Source of the DNA: Treponema sp.
Lineage (GTDB): Bacteria > Spirochaetota > Spirochaetia > Treponematales > Breznakiellaceae
Direction of reading: 5' to 3'
NCBI GenBank assembly: GCA_020216655.1
Contig: JAIWNU010000037.1
Span: forward strand, 1-18,865
Length of the DNA stretch: 18,865 nucleotides
The notes below the pieces were generated by a model. That model was not told the origin of the DNA and made no database searches. It worked only from the letters and a program-made list of their open reading frames with translations. The position numbers and the translations under genes are program-made. The stretch's first letter is position 1. Each line of letters opens with the position of its first letter. This document shows positions 9,501 to 15,986 of the stretch, piece by piece.

Positions 9501-10590
9501 TTACGTTGTCGCTTTGGAGGCTGCCAGGGTTCTTAGGATCCTTTTTATACAAACCCAAACGGTCTCGGTTACGCTCCAGCTTGTTGACCCCTCCCCCATT
9601 AGTACCAATCCAGAGGAGCCCCGCTTCATCATGGAGCAGCGAATAGACAATGTTGTTGCTTAAGCTAAAGGTATTATCGGGATTGGAAAGTACCCGTTCA
9701 ATGCGGCCCGAGTTTTTGTCCAAAATAAAAAGTCCGCCACCCCAGGTTCCTGCATAGACCCACTGGGGATCGGCCACATCGACCGTATAGAGTCGCTTAT
9801 CATCGAGTATGTAATTGGTTGAGGTATCAGTTTTTGGATTATAAGCTGCAAGCCCTCCATTCCAGCAGCCGAGCCAAAGTATGCCATCCTTATCCCTTTT
9901 AATGGACATAACCAGATCAGAGGGGATGCTCTTTTCTTGGTTTTCCGTCTGTTTGATCACCTTTATTGCATCCCGTTTCGGCGAAAGAGCGACCAGACCT
10001 CCATAGGTGCCGATATAGAGCGTACCGTCCGGATAGGGTTCTATGGCACGAATAGTAGGATTCGGTAAGACCAGAGGACTATAGTCTTTGTCGGAGTATC
10101 GGATAAACGTTCCAGAAGGTTCGTCCAAAAGATTAAGCCCATTTAAAGTTCCAACCCACAGCCTTCCGAAGGTATCTCTGGCAATAGCGGTAACCACATC
10201 GTTTGAGAGACTATTAGTCTTTTCACCATCATACTGAAAATGGGTAAAGGTGCGCGTTTTTATATCGAACCGGTCTAGACCATTGTAGGTCCCCAGCCAG
10301 AGCACGTCATCCTTATCCATATACATGGTCTGAATTTGGTTATGAATTAGAGAGTTTTCATCAAAAGGATCATGTTGATAGACAATAAAGGTATAACCAT
10401 CATAGCGGGCAAAGCCATTTTTTGTTCCAAACCATAAAAAACCACGGGAATCCTGGGCTATGGCCGATACACCAGAATGGGGCAGTCCATCTACTCGATC
10501 CAGATGGTCAAACCGCAGTTCCTGGCCCCACAGGCCATTCATAACCGCTAAGAAAAGAAAAAAGAGTAAGCTCTCACCCTTTTTTTTCAT
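6562..10590 (-). CDS. Hybrid sensor histidine kinase with a double propeller sensor
   Basis: A membrane sensor kinase of 1342 residues. A signal peptide (about 1-22) precedes a periplasmic region with 14 propeller repeats of the W-(I/L/V)-G-T-x-x-G-L type (about 30-670), enough for two seven-bladed propellers. A Y_Y_Y domain (about 705-785) and one membrane helix (about 790-812) follow. Then come a coiled coil, HisKA with phospho-acceptor H856 (NLSHEIRTP), HATPase_c with N969, DTGPGIAP and GGTGLGL, and a receiver domain with D1108/D1109, acceptor D1152, T1182 and K1204. The last ~95 residues are helical and resemble an Hpt domain without its histidine. No DNA-binding domain is present, unlike Bacteroidetes HTCS proteins. 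The ATG at 10590 has AGGA eight bases upstream and overlaps the upstream response-regulator gene by 17 nt, suggesting translational coupling. The ligand is unknown; related sensors often detect glycan fragments. Confidence 0.93.
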   Translation of the reverse strand: MKKKGESLLFFLFLAVMNGLWGQELRFDHLDRVDGLPHSGVSAIAQDSRGFLWFGTKNGFARYDGYTFIVYQHDPFDENSLIHNQIQTMYMDKDDVLWLGTYNGLDRFDIKTRTFTHFQYDGEKTNSLSNDVVTAIARDTFGRLWVGTLNGLNLLDEPSGTFIRYSDKDYSPLVLPNPTIRAIEPYPDGTLYIGTYGGLVALSPKRDAIKVIKQTENQEKSIPSDLVMSIKRDKDGILWLGCWNGGLAAYNPKTDTSTNYILDDKRLYTVDVADPQWVYAGTWGGGLFILDKNSGRIERVLSNPDNTFSLSNNIVYSLLHDEAGLLWIGTNGGGVNKLERNRDRLGLYKKDPKNPGSLQSDNVTAIVKDQDGTLWVGSYTGGLSRLDAGSSEWIQYKHDPKNPDSLPNDIINGLTVDKNNVLWIATNEGLSRFDKRKNRFSSLYGGEHKKGPLADITVYALLIDSSGRHWYGYFRKGLQRYDPASGQYTLFQNDPQNPQSLSDNLVYFIYEDSRKRIWVGTNKGLNLFNPKTESFTRYMYDKNNPMTLPSNTLRSMREDSRGRLWFGTASGGLSLLDEKTGTFSHILKKDGLSDDTVLAIQEDQHGRLWLGTLYGLLVFDPETKNIKKLEMIDGLQGMEFSVATYKDSAGRLYFGGSKGLNVVSSFSIHSNQHVPPVRFTALRVAGKPFESPLDIAELQQLKLDHSSNLLSIEFAALDFANSKDNRYRYKLEGFDSDWSNPGPQRIATYTNLPSGKYTFRVQASNNDGLWNNEGAQLSIFISPSFWETPAADIIYAILAGTVLFLVGLWSAQSQKLKLNRAELEQRIQLEKEMLKAKELAEQANRAKSEFLANLSHEIRTPMNAVLGYAEMLNQALEADERQSLVKVIEKNGKNLLALLNDALDLSRIEAGKETVQEKLFNIKTLVRDLVEMFQLRAHEKGIELKSFIDETVPDSILGDETKIRQIIVNLIGNAVKFTMQGAVSIFVETRKEQDEKIDEQDTCLELLLRVVDTGPGIAPENLPRIFEAFYQDQDNNTKYGGTGLGLTITAGLVKTMGGTINVESTLGKGTTFVVSIPVHEIKKTVIAPLDAALKENRYLKDCTVLVVDDIPVNADVLAYHIQNRHGTVLRTATIAETIALVYKQPVDVILLDYQLAGGTAKDVIAALRNKMLRTIPPVIVVTADVRTELIEELLRFGVTTVVPKPVELRMLMNALARAVPYKVITLDSEMEQNSTVADGSADSFVLDFALLRQELGPGAFGVFAGRVQEVLVPLAEKLPRVLILDEWKAFIAAAQELVPLTENSALAASHYKKWLAEMDQALNELDGEKLLHLAQMVKGSIG

Positions 10591-11197
10591 CAATTATATC
10601 CTGAGGGAAATACTGTGTGGCACAATCAGGGCAAAGACTATGACTAAACATAGCCTTTGTATGTTCAGTAACGTAGCGCTCCACCTGGGTCCAATAACCT
10701 TCGTCATCCCTGACTTTCTTACATTTTGAACAGATAGGTATAATACCTTCCAGGGTTTTTACCCGATCTAGGGCCGCCTGCAGTTCCTTGTTGAGCCTTC
10801 TTTGTTCTTCTAGAGCCCGGCGCAAATTAACATGGGTACGGACCCGCTGGAGTATTTCCCGACTATCAAAGGGTTTGGAAACATAATCCACTCCACCGGC
10901 TTCAAACCCGCGCAGCCGGTCTTCCTGTTCAGAACGGGCGGTTACGAAGATAATAGGTATTTCTTTAAATCGAGGTTCGGATCGAATTTGCTGCGCCAGG
11001 GTAAATCCATCTATATCCGGGAGCATTACATCAAGCAGAATAAGCGTAACCTGATGCTGCTCCAATATCTGTAACAGTTCCTTTCCTGAATAGGCTATTG
11101 CAAACGAGTAAGGTTCATCCTTAATCGCATGATGTAAAATGCGGACATTTTCTTGAATGTCATCGACAATGACAATGAGGGGTTTTTGCGCGTCCAT
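10574..11197 (-). CDS. Response regulator with C-terminal Cys-rich (zinc-ribbon-like) module
   Basis: A 207-residue protein. The receiver domain (about 7-122) has the acidic pair D12/D13, phospho-acceptor D56 (LLDVMLPD), T86 and K108 (SKPF). A probable coiled coil (122-150) leads to a C-terminal module with C156-x2-C159 and H186-x2-C189-P-x-C192, likely a metal-binding site. This tail is familiar at the ends of other bacterial signalling proteins, but its function is not established to my knowledge. There is no helix-turn-helix or enzymatic output, so it probably works through protein contacts, most likely with the overlapping kinase encoded next. I chose ATG 11197 (MDAQKP); a TTG at 11233 would add 12 residues that fit no receiver domain and would overlap the predicted -10 box. 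Confidence 0.88.
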   Translation of the reverse strand: MDAQKPLIVIVDDIQENVRILHHAIKDEPYSFAIAYSGKELLQILEQHQVTLILLDVMLPDIDGFTLAQQIRSEPRFKEIPIIFVTARSEQEDRLRGFEAGGVDYVSKPFDSREILQRVRTHVNLRRALEEQRRLNKELQAALDRVKTLEGIIPICSKCKKVRDDEGYWTQVERYVTEHTKAMFSHSLCPDCATQYFPQDIIDEKKG

Positions 11198-11210
11198 AAT
11201 AATCGATTCT

Positions 11211-11238
11211 ATTATAGTATTAATTACATACAAAGCAA
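11211..11238 (-). promoter_or_regulatory. Predicted promoter of the response regulator-kinase operon
   Basis: On the minus strand TTGCTT (11233-11238) and a perfect TATAAT (11211-11216) are 16 bp apart. The predicted transcription start lies only about ten bases before the ATG at 11197, and no Shine-Dalgarno is seen there. The transcript would therefore be nearly leaderless. Confidence 0.5.
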
Positions 11239-11263
11239 TGGTGTTTTTTTAAGATTTTTGATG

Positions 11264-11304
11264 AAAAATGTACAGGCACACCGCCACATGACGGTGTGCG
11301 TACT
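11264..11304 (-). terminator. Rho-independent terminator of the acyl-CoA synthetase gene
   Basis: On the minus strand GCACACCG and CGGTGTGC (11292-11299 and 11276-11283) form an 8-bp GC-rich stem with an eight-base loop. The outer GTAC/GTAC arms can extend it. A run of five T (11264-11268) follows. It lies 18 bp after the stop codon and upstream of the response-regulator promoter, separating the two units. Confidence 0.7.
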
Positions 11305-11321
11305 TTAATTGAAGCGCTTTT

Positions 11322-13235
11322 TTACTCAAATAGCTCAGCAATCTCTTTTTTATATAGCTCCACAACCCGGTGACGCATAATTTCCTGTTTATGGGATAGT
11401 TCCCGGCCTACCTCGAAGGGTTTGGGCAGCAGCTTGAATTTGAAAACCCGCTCAAAGGGCTTAAATCCCGTATGGGGTCCCACGAGGTCAGCCACATCAT
11501 TGGCGATAAGCTCATTAACTTCCGGCTGCTGCAAGAGGCTTTCGTAATCGATAATGGGGATATTGTTTTCTTGAGCAAAAGCCATTATTGCATCCTGTTT
11601 GGGTACAATAAGGGCTGCCAGGTATTTCTGATCCTGACCGACTACCATACACTGGGATACCCATTCGCTTTCCTTTATTTTTGCCTCAATGGGTGCGGGC
11701 TCTACATTTTCCCCGCCCCGCAGGACTATGGTATCCTTGGCGCGGCCGGTAATCTTTATTTCATTGTCATAGGTAAGCATACCCAGGTCGCCCGTATTGA
11801 ACCAGCCGTCTGGAGCAAGGACCTTGGCGGTAAGATCAGGCTTTTTGTAATACCCTTTCATTACCTGGCCGCCACGGACCATGATAAGGCCCTGATGTCC
11901 CGGCGGAAGACTGTTTCCCTGATCGTCTACAACCTTCACTTCCGTATTGAGAATGATCTGCCCCACACAGCCGGGCCGGGGATTGCTCATCCTGCGGCAG
12001 GCAATAACCGGCGCTGTTTCAGTAAGGCCGTACCCTTCAAGCAAGGTAATACCGACAGCGCTGAAGAACTTATCAACCTGGGCAGGGAGGGCACCGCCGC
12101 CAGAAATACCGGCCTTAAAGCGGCCGCCGAGGAGGGCTTTCAGCTTATTAAAAACAAGGAGGTTTCCGAGGGCCTTAAGGGGAGTCAGCAGCATCCAGGG
12201 AATAAAACCGAGAATAGAATCGAGGAAACGGATGCGGCCATGGAAATTGGGCAAGAGGCCCAGGGTCAGGTTCCGCATATAGGCATGGGCAGTGCCGACA
12301 GAAACAAAGAAATTAAAGAGGGTTTTCTTTAAACCTCCGTGCTGACGGATATTCCGGTATATACCATCCCGCACCGATTCCCAGATACGGGGAACACTCG
12401 CCATCCACTGGGGCCGGACTGCCTTAAAGTCAGCAAGCATGATTGAGCCTACCGGTTTGGAATAGGCTATACCGTTGTAGTAGCAGGGTGCAACATACTG
12501 CATAATCCGCTCAAAGCTGTGCCAGACCGGCAACACCGAGAGCCACACATCACCGGGCCTGAGATCCGCAATAAGAGGAAGACTGGGGAGCTGATGCAGG
12601 AAGTTGCCGTGGGTCAGCATAACGCCCTTGGGCTCTCCGGTAGTTCCGGATGTAAAGATAATGGTCGCCAGGTCATCCCGCTGCCCCTGATCAATTTCTT
12701 TTAAAATTTCATCGGGCTTTTGTTCAAACCGTTTTCGGCCTAGCTCCTGCAATTCAGAAAAATGGAGCAGCCGTACACCCTTTGAAGCGGCCTTATTTTT
12801 GAGATCCTCATCAAACCGATCGTAGACAACAATAGTTTTAAGAAGGGGCATTTCCTGTTTGAGGGAGAGGATCTTTTCTACCTGTTTTGGGTTTTCCGCA
12901 AAGGAAAGGGAGCATTCAGAAAATCCCAATATGTAAGCGATTTCCTTATCCGTGGAGTCGCAGCCCCGGGGGACATCGGCCGCGCCAATAGAAAGGACCG
13001 CTATATCTGTTACCAGCCATTCCTGGCGGTTATCGGATATCAATCCAATATGGGAGCCCCGTTTTTCTCCCAGTTCAAGCAGACCCGCTGCGGTTATTTG
13101 GACTTCTTTGAAAAAAGATTCATAGGTTTTTGGTACAAAGGTGCCCGATTCATCCTTGGAAAGTTGGATGACAATCTGGGGCATCGTTTCTGCCCTGGCT
13201 TTAATTAGCAGGGGAATAGTTCGTTCCAGTTCCAT
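11322..13235 (-). CDS. Long-chain fatty acid-CoA ligase (AMP-forming)
   Basis: A 637-residue ANL-superfamily enzyme that activates fatty acids to acyl-CoA through an acyl-adenylate. Core motifs are present: the P-loop TIIFTSGTTGEPKG (191-204), GYGLTETAP (401-409), GWFNTGDLG (477-485) and GRAKDTIVLRGGENV (497-511). The length matches the long-chain group. At the C-terminus the usual catalytic-lysine motif reads ELSHKQEIMRHR, where a plain alignment puts E618 at the lysine position, with K616 two residues before. Three ATGs are close together (13250, 13241, 13235); I prefer 13235, nine bases after the only GGAG. The gene has its own promoter, an operator-like palindrome and a terminator, so it is probably monocistronic. 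Its role may be uptake of exogenous fatty acids for phospholipids; the chain length is not visible from the sequence. Confidence 0.92.
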   Translation of the reverse strand: MELERTIPLLIKARAETMPQIVIQLSKDESGTFVPKTYESFFKEVQITAAGLLELGEKRGSHIGLISDNRQEWLVTDIAVLSIGAADVPRGCDSTDKEIAYILGFSECSLSFAENPKQVEKILSLKQEMPLLKTIVVYDRFDEDLKNKAASKGVRLLHFSELQELGRKRFEQKPDEILKEIDQGQRDDLATIIFTSGTTGEPKGVMLTHGNFLHQLPSLPLIADLRPGDVWLSVLPVWHSFERIMQYVAPCYYNGIAYSKPVGSIMLADFKAVRPQWMASVPRIWESVRDGIYRNIRQHGGLKKTLFNFFVSVGTAHAYMRNLTLGLLPNFHGRIRFLDSILGFIPWMLLTPLKALGNLLVFNKLKALLGGRFKAGISGGGALPAQVDKFFSAVGITLLEGYGLTETAPVIACRRMSNPRPGCVGQIILNTEVKVVDDQGNSLPPGHQGLIMVRGGQVMKGYYKKPDLTAKVLAPDGWFNTGDLGMLTYDNEIKITGRAKDTIVLRGGENVEPAPIEAKIKESEWVSQCMVVGQDQKYLAALIVPKQDAIMAFAQENNIPIIDYESLLQQPEVNELIANDVADLVGPHTGFKPFERVFKFKLLPKPFEVGRELSHKQEIMRHRVVELYKKEIAELFE

Positions 13236-13259
13236 TGGCATTATCTCCATAATGCCAAT
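13234..13259 (-). promoter_or_regulatory. Perfect 26-bp palindrome over the start of the acyl-CoA synthetase gene
   Basis: Two perfect 11-bp arms, ATTGGCATTAT (13234-13244) and ATAATGCCAAT (13249-13259), flank four bases that read GGAG on the minus strand. The palindrome overlaps the end of the -10 box, the predicted transcription start, the ribosome binding site and the first two ATGs. It looks like a repressor operator at +1. In RNA it would be a hairpin showing GGAG in its loop. No regulator gene for it is seen in the window. Confidence 0.7.
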
Positions 13260-13284
13260 ATAACATATTTTATAAATTTGTCAA
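13257..13284 (-). promoter_or_regulatory. Promoter of the acyl-CoA synthetase gene
   Basis: On the minus strand a perfect -35 TTGACA (13279-13284) and -10 TATATT (13257-13262) are 16 bp apart. It lies downstream of the small-RNA terminator, so the gene is transcribed independently of its upstream neighbours. Confidence 0.7.
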
Positions 13285-13294
13285 ATTAAATACC

Positions 13295-13338
13295 AAAAAA
13301 AGCCTTCCGGGAAAAGGAGGTGAGAAAACCCGGAAGGC
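13295..13338 (-). terminator. Strong rho-independent terminator of the small RNA
   Basis: On the minus strand a perfect 10-bp stem GCCTTCCGGG / CCCGGAAGGC encloses a 17-base loop and is followed by seven T. The loop carries TCACCTCCTTTT (13312-13323), identical in its core to the anti-Shine-Dalgarno tail of 16S rRNA. It ends the transcript starting near 13444 and could also catch readthrough from the channel gene. Confidence 0.85.
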
Positions 13339-13444
13339 AACCTGAACCGCGGCGCTGTCGATCGAATTGGTGCGGGGCTTCGACCGGTCGCCTGGGAACG
13401 ACACAGATGTTAAACAATGTTGTTAAACCGCAGTATCAAGAACT
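13295..13444 (-). ncRNA. Predicted small RNA (about 150 nt) with anti-Shine-Dalgarno loop
   Basis: The stretch has no plausible coding frame, but it has a promoter and a strong terminator. Bases 13428-13440 (CTTGA-T-ACTGCGG on the minus strand) pair with 13341-13352 (CCGCGGTTCAGG): 12 pairs with one bulge and G-U wobbles. Inside this, CTGT and GTCG (13399-13406) pair with CGAT and ACAG (13355-13364), giving a rod-like RNA with a single-stranded stretch holding two copies of GTTTAACA 13 nt apart. The terminator loop copies the 16S rRNA 3' tail. I find no hallmark of tmRNA, RNase P or SRP RNA. A 6S-like RNA is conceivable by length, but the bubble is too lopsided in this fold. The target is unknown. 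Confidence 0.6.
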
Positions 13445-13450
13445 GTTTGC

Positions 13451-13479
13451 AAAATATCAATTTTATAAAAAAAGGTCAA
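13451..13479 (-). promoter_or_regulatory. Promoter of the small RNA
   Basis: On the minus strand TTGACC (13474-13479) and TATTTT (13451-13456) are spaced by exactly 17 bp, just after the channel gene's stop codon. The predicted start is near 13444. Confidence 0.55.
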
Positions 13480-13489
13480 TAGGGCCCGA

Positions 13490-14791
13490 TTACTTGTTTT
13501 TTCGTCCTGCCACAACCTTTTTTATATGTTCATCAAATTCTGGATATTTTTGCCTTAAGCCTTCAAAATCTGATTTAGCAAGCCGGTAGCCCGAACTGTA
13601 ATCTATGGAAATAACGCTCGCATTCCGGTGCCCATGTTCAACCAGAGCAGTTTCCCCAAAGGGAGAGCCCGGTCCAAGACGGGCAAGTTCCTTGCCATCT
13701 GCTACCACCCGGACTGAACCGCTGGTAAGAAAATACATACAATCCCCGTATTCTCCCTGCCGGATAATATACTCCCCCGGCAGGAACACTTCACTTTTTA
13801 AGAGCTGCATCGCTTCCCGTATAAAAAGTTCATCCGCACCCCGGAATAGCTCCACCCGTTCAAGGACATCCCGGTTTAAATATAAAAGTATTTCCTGGCT
13901 AAGGCTCCGGGGAAATTCCTGCAGGACCTGCATGGTGCTGACTCCCCGCTGCTGTTCCCACAGGTAGGAATAATAATCCCGCACCCGCTCCTGAAGCGGC
14001 GCAGGGATCCGCTGGGCATGGAGAAACGCATTGACCTCGTCTAAATGACGGCGGTAGGAGCTCCGGGCCACATCGAGGTTTGCAACGAGACTTGATACAT
14101 TGGCTATCACATAGGAAAACATGCCAACGCCAAAAAGCTGGACAATAATGGTGTAAATAATTTGAATATTGCTGTTGTGATCTGGCGTATAATCCCCATA
14201 CCCGATGGTTGCAATGGTAGTGGTCGACCAATACAGGGCTCGCAGATATTGGTCAAAACAGGGGCGTTCCGTATCTCCGGCTCCAATCCAAACCCAGCCG
14301 AGGGCAATCAGATGTATAGCTACCACTAACCAATAAGCAAAAAGTAAAAGCCGGCGGGCAGCAGGCATAATCCCCAAAGATTCCTGCAGGTACTTAAAGA
14401 TGCTCCCCGCCTTAAATAGCTTTACAAGGGTGAGGGATAAAATAAGGATATATGCGGGTGTAACGATAGTGCCTGCACCGAGGGGACCCCAAATCCAAAA
14501 CAGGATAGCTTCGATCGGCAGTGCGGCCACTACATCAATCCAAAAAGCTTTTCTTACATAATACCTCCGCACTTCCTGCGGAGTATCGATACGGATATGG
14601 CCTCGCTTAATGGTAGTAAAAAAATTAAAACCAATATCTACCGCAAAACATGCAACGAGGATCCAATATAATTCATCGGGGGTAAAAAGCCGAAATACTT
14701 GCCGATAGGATATAACCAGGAGGAACAGCAAAATAACAAGCAGCATGAAAAGATTCCACAGCGAGCGCAGCCAATGGTTATAGGGGATCAT
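13490..14791 (-). CDS. Cyclic-nucleotide-gated potassium channel
   Basis: A 433-residue six-helix channel of the CNG/HCN/KCNH-like superfamily. S1 spans about 10-29. S2-S3 carry family motifs (VDIGFNFFTT, 51-60; FWIDVVAALP, 83-92). S4 (about 114-134) has few basic residues. S5 spans about 145-170, and the pore has the K+-selectivity filter T195-I-G-Y-G-D200. S6 spans about 208-232. A C-linker (about 240-315) precedes a cyclic-nucleotide-binding domain (about 316-425) with a phosphate-binding cassette: F378-G-E380, T-A-L, and R389. It probably conducts K+ and is gated by cAMP or cGMP at the inner membrane. Its ATG overlaps the end of the upstream membrane-protein gene by 14 nt and the Shine-Dalgarno lies inside that gene, so the two are translationally coupled. 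Confidence 0.93.
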   Translation of the reverse strand: MIPYNHWLRSLWNLFMLLVILLFLLVISYRQVFRLFTPDELYWILVACFAVDIGFNFFTTIKRGHIRIDTPQEVRRYYVRKAFWIDVVAALPIEAILFWIWGPLGAGTIVTPAYILILSLTLVKLFKAGSIFKYLQESLGIMPAARRLLLFAYWLVVAIHLIALGWVWIGAGDTERPCFDQYLRALYWSTTTIATIGYGDYTPDHNSNIQIIYTIIVQLFGVGMFSYVIANVSSLVANLDVARSSYRRHLDEVNAFLHAQRIPAPLQERVRDYYSYLWEQQRGVSTMQVLQEFPRSLSQEILLYLNRDVLERVELFRGADELFIREAMQLLKSEVFLPGEYIIRQGEYGDCMYFLTSGSVRVVADGKELARLGPGSPFGETALVEHGHRNASVISIDYSSGYRLAKSDFEGLRQKYPEFDEHIKKVVAGRKNK

Positions 14792-15941
14792 GTTTTTTCA
14801 CCTTTCCGATATACCAGGGGACGGTCAGTATACCAAAGACAACAAGGCCCATCAATTCAAAGCCGATAAAATACCAGGGGGAAGGGCCAAAGAGGGCCAC
14901 GAAGACATCGACCAGGGACCCGGTAAGCGGCGGATAACTGAGAACAAAGTAATTGCCAACTTCATAGGGGGGTAAAAATACAACCAATTTATTAATAATG
15001 TAGATAATAAATATGATAAGGTTTGATATGCCTATAACCCGAATCAGAGACTTTACCGTTATACGATAAGGCAGCGTTAACGAAGCATAGAGGGTCAAGA
15101 GGATTATGAATCCATGGGAAATAAAAAACGAAAAGTACTTGAATGAAGGATACCCTAATAAACCAATGTCGGGGGTTAACAGGGCCTGGAGCGCTCCGCC
15201 CAATCCCCAGAAATACATCATTTCGAATAAAATATGGCCAAATCGTCCGGGTTTAACAATAAACAGCCAGGGGAGCAAAAGAATCGAAAGACCGCACATA
15301 TGGAACATGAGTGCCGTGCTGACCGACCAGGCCCCCGTACTTTGCCAGTAAACATGGTAGACCGCCTCATTGGTAAGCATAAGGGTGTACATAACAAAAG
15401 CGAGCCATTCCTTTGCGTTGGGGGTAAGTGAGACTGACCGGCAGAGCCAAAAGAGTCCAAGACAAAGCACAAACAGCACCGCCAGCGCTGCAAAGTGGGA
15501 AGGGGAAAACATTCGGAATTCCCTGTCTGGGGTGTTGTCTAAAACGGAAATGGTTCGTTCAATCTTGGCGCGGGGAACTGAGGTTTCATCCAGCAATTCT
15601 ACGCGGAGAAGATATGTTCCCGCTGCCGGAGCTTGTATATGGGCCCTAAAACTTGCTAGCTCGTAAAGAACTTTGCCTTTATATTCCACCCGGTCCCTGA
15701 CAAGATTAATTTCCGCCACAGCATTACCTGAGGCTGGATCAATCAACGCTGCCCGCAAAGAGACCGATCCCTGCTGCGCCCAGGCAAGCCCTCCTAGAGG
15801 GATGTTTCTTTGCAGCTCAGTACGAGGCGGGGTATGAAGCTGGAGTCCATAGGGCTTCCACATTACAAGGAGGCCCCGAATATCCATAAGTATGATAAAA
15901 GCGGTAAGCACTACCGTTACGGTCACCGTAATACGCTTCAT
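14778..15941 (-). CDS. TP0381/YwaF-type integral membrane protein with an extra N-terminal domain
   Basis: A 387-residue membrane protein. One N-terminal helix (about 5-27) anchors an extracytoplasmic, probably Ig-like beta domain (about 40-135). About six or seven helices follow from residue 149 on. The membrane part matches the TIGR02206 family (Treponema pallidum TP0381, B. subtilis YwaF; distantly TMEM164): FHMCGLS with H214/C216, FWGLGGALQALLTPDI (244-259) and H276 in FISHG. The human relative TMEM164 has been reported as an acyltransferase with catalytic Cys and His, so H214/C216/H276 may be an active site; this is inference. It lies 45 bp downstream of the GH94 gene on the same strand and overlaps the channel gene by 14 nt. 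No good Shine-Dalgarno precedes the ATG; AAGG is only one base away, so translation may depend on upstream ribosomes. Confidence 0.82.
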   Translation of the reverse strand: MKRITVTVTVVLTAFIILMDIRGLLVMWKPYGLQLHTPPRTELQRNIPLGGLAWAQQGSVSLRAALIDPASGNAVAEINLVRDRVEYKGKVLYELASFRAHIQAPAAGTYLLRVELLDETSVPRAKIERTISVLDNTPDREFRMFSPSHFAALAVLFVLCLGLFWLCRSVSLTPNAKEWLAFVMYTLMLTNEAVYHVYWQSTGAWSVSTALMFHMCGLSILLLPWLFIVKPGRFGHILFEMMYFWGLGGALQALLTPDIGLLGYPSFKYFSFFISHGFIILLTLYASLTLPYRITVKSLIRVIGISNLIIFIIYIINKLVVFLPPYEVGNYFVLSYPPLTGSLVDVFVALFGPSPWYFIGFELMGLVVFGILTVPWYIGKVKKHDPL

Positions 15942-15986
15942 ACCTTAAGTGTAAGGGGGCCGTCCCAGTATTACAAGTTGAGATAA

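Noticed and set aside
11472..12332. Open frame of 286 codons on the plus strand
   Set aside because: It lies wholly antisense to the acyl-CoA synthetase, whose motifs are intact. Its translation matches no family and the start has no ribosome binding site.
13295..13444. Riboswitch or attenuator controlling the acyl-CoA synthetase
   Set aside because: A separate consensus promoter lies between this terminator and the gene, so termination here would not control it. I also see no known aptamer motif.
13295..13444. tmRNA, RNase P RNA or 4.5S RNA
   Set aside because: The length and the expected conserved stretches (tRNA-like ends, RNase P core, SRP GGAAG-type apical loop) do not match.
13320..13589. 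89-codon plus-strand frame preceded by a perfect Shine-Dalgarno (AAGGAGGTGA)
   Set aside because: The Shine-Dalgarno-like bases are the complement of the anti-SD loop inside a minus-strand terminator. The frame runs into the antisense of the channel gene and has Arg/Pro-rich low-quality composition.
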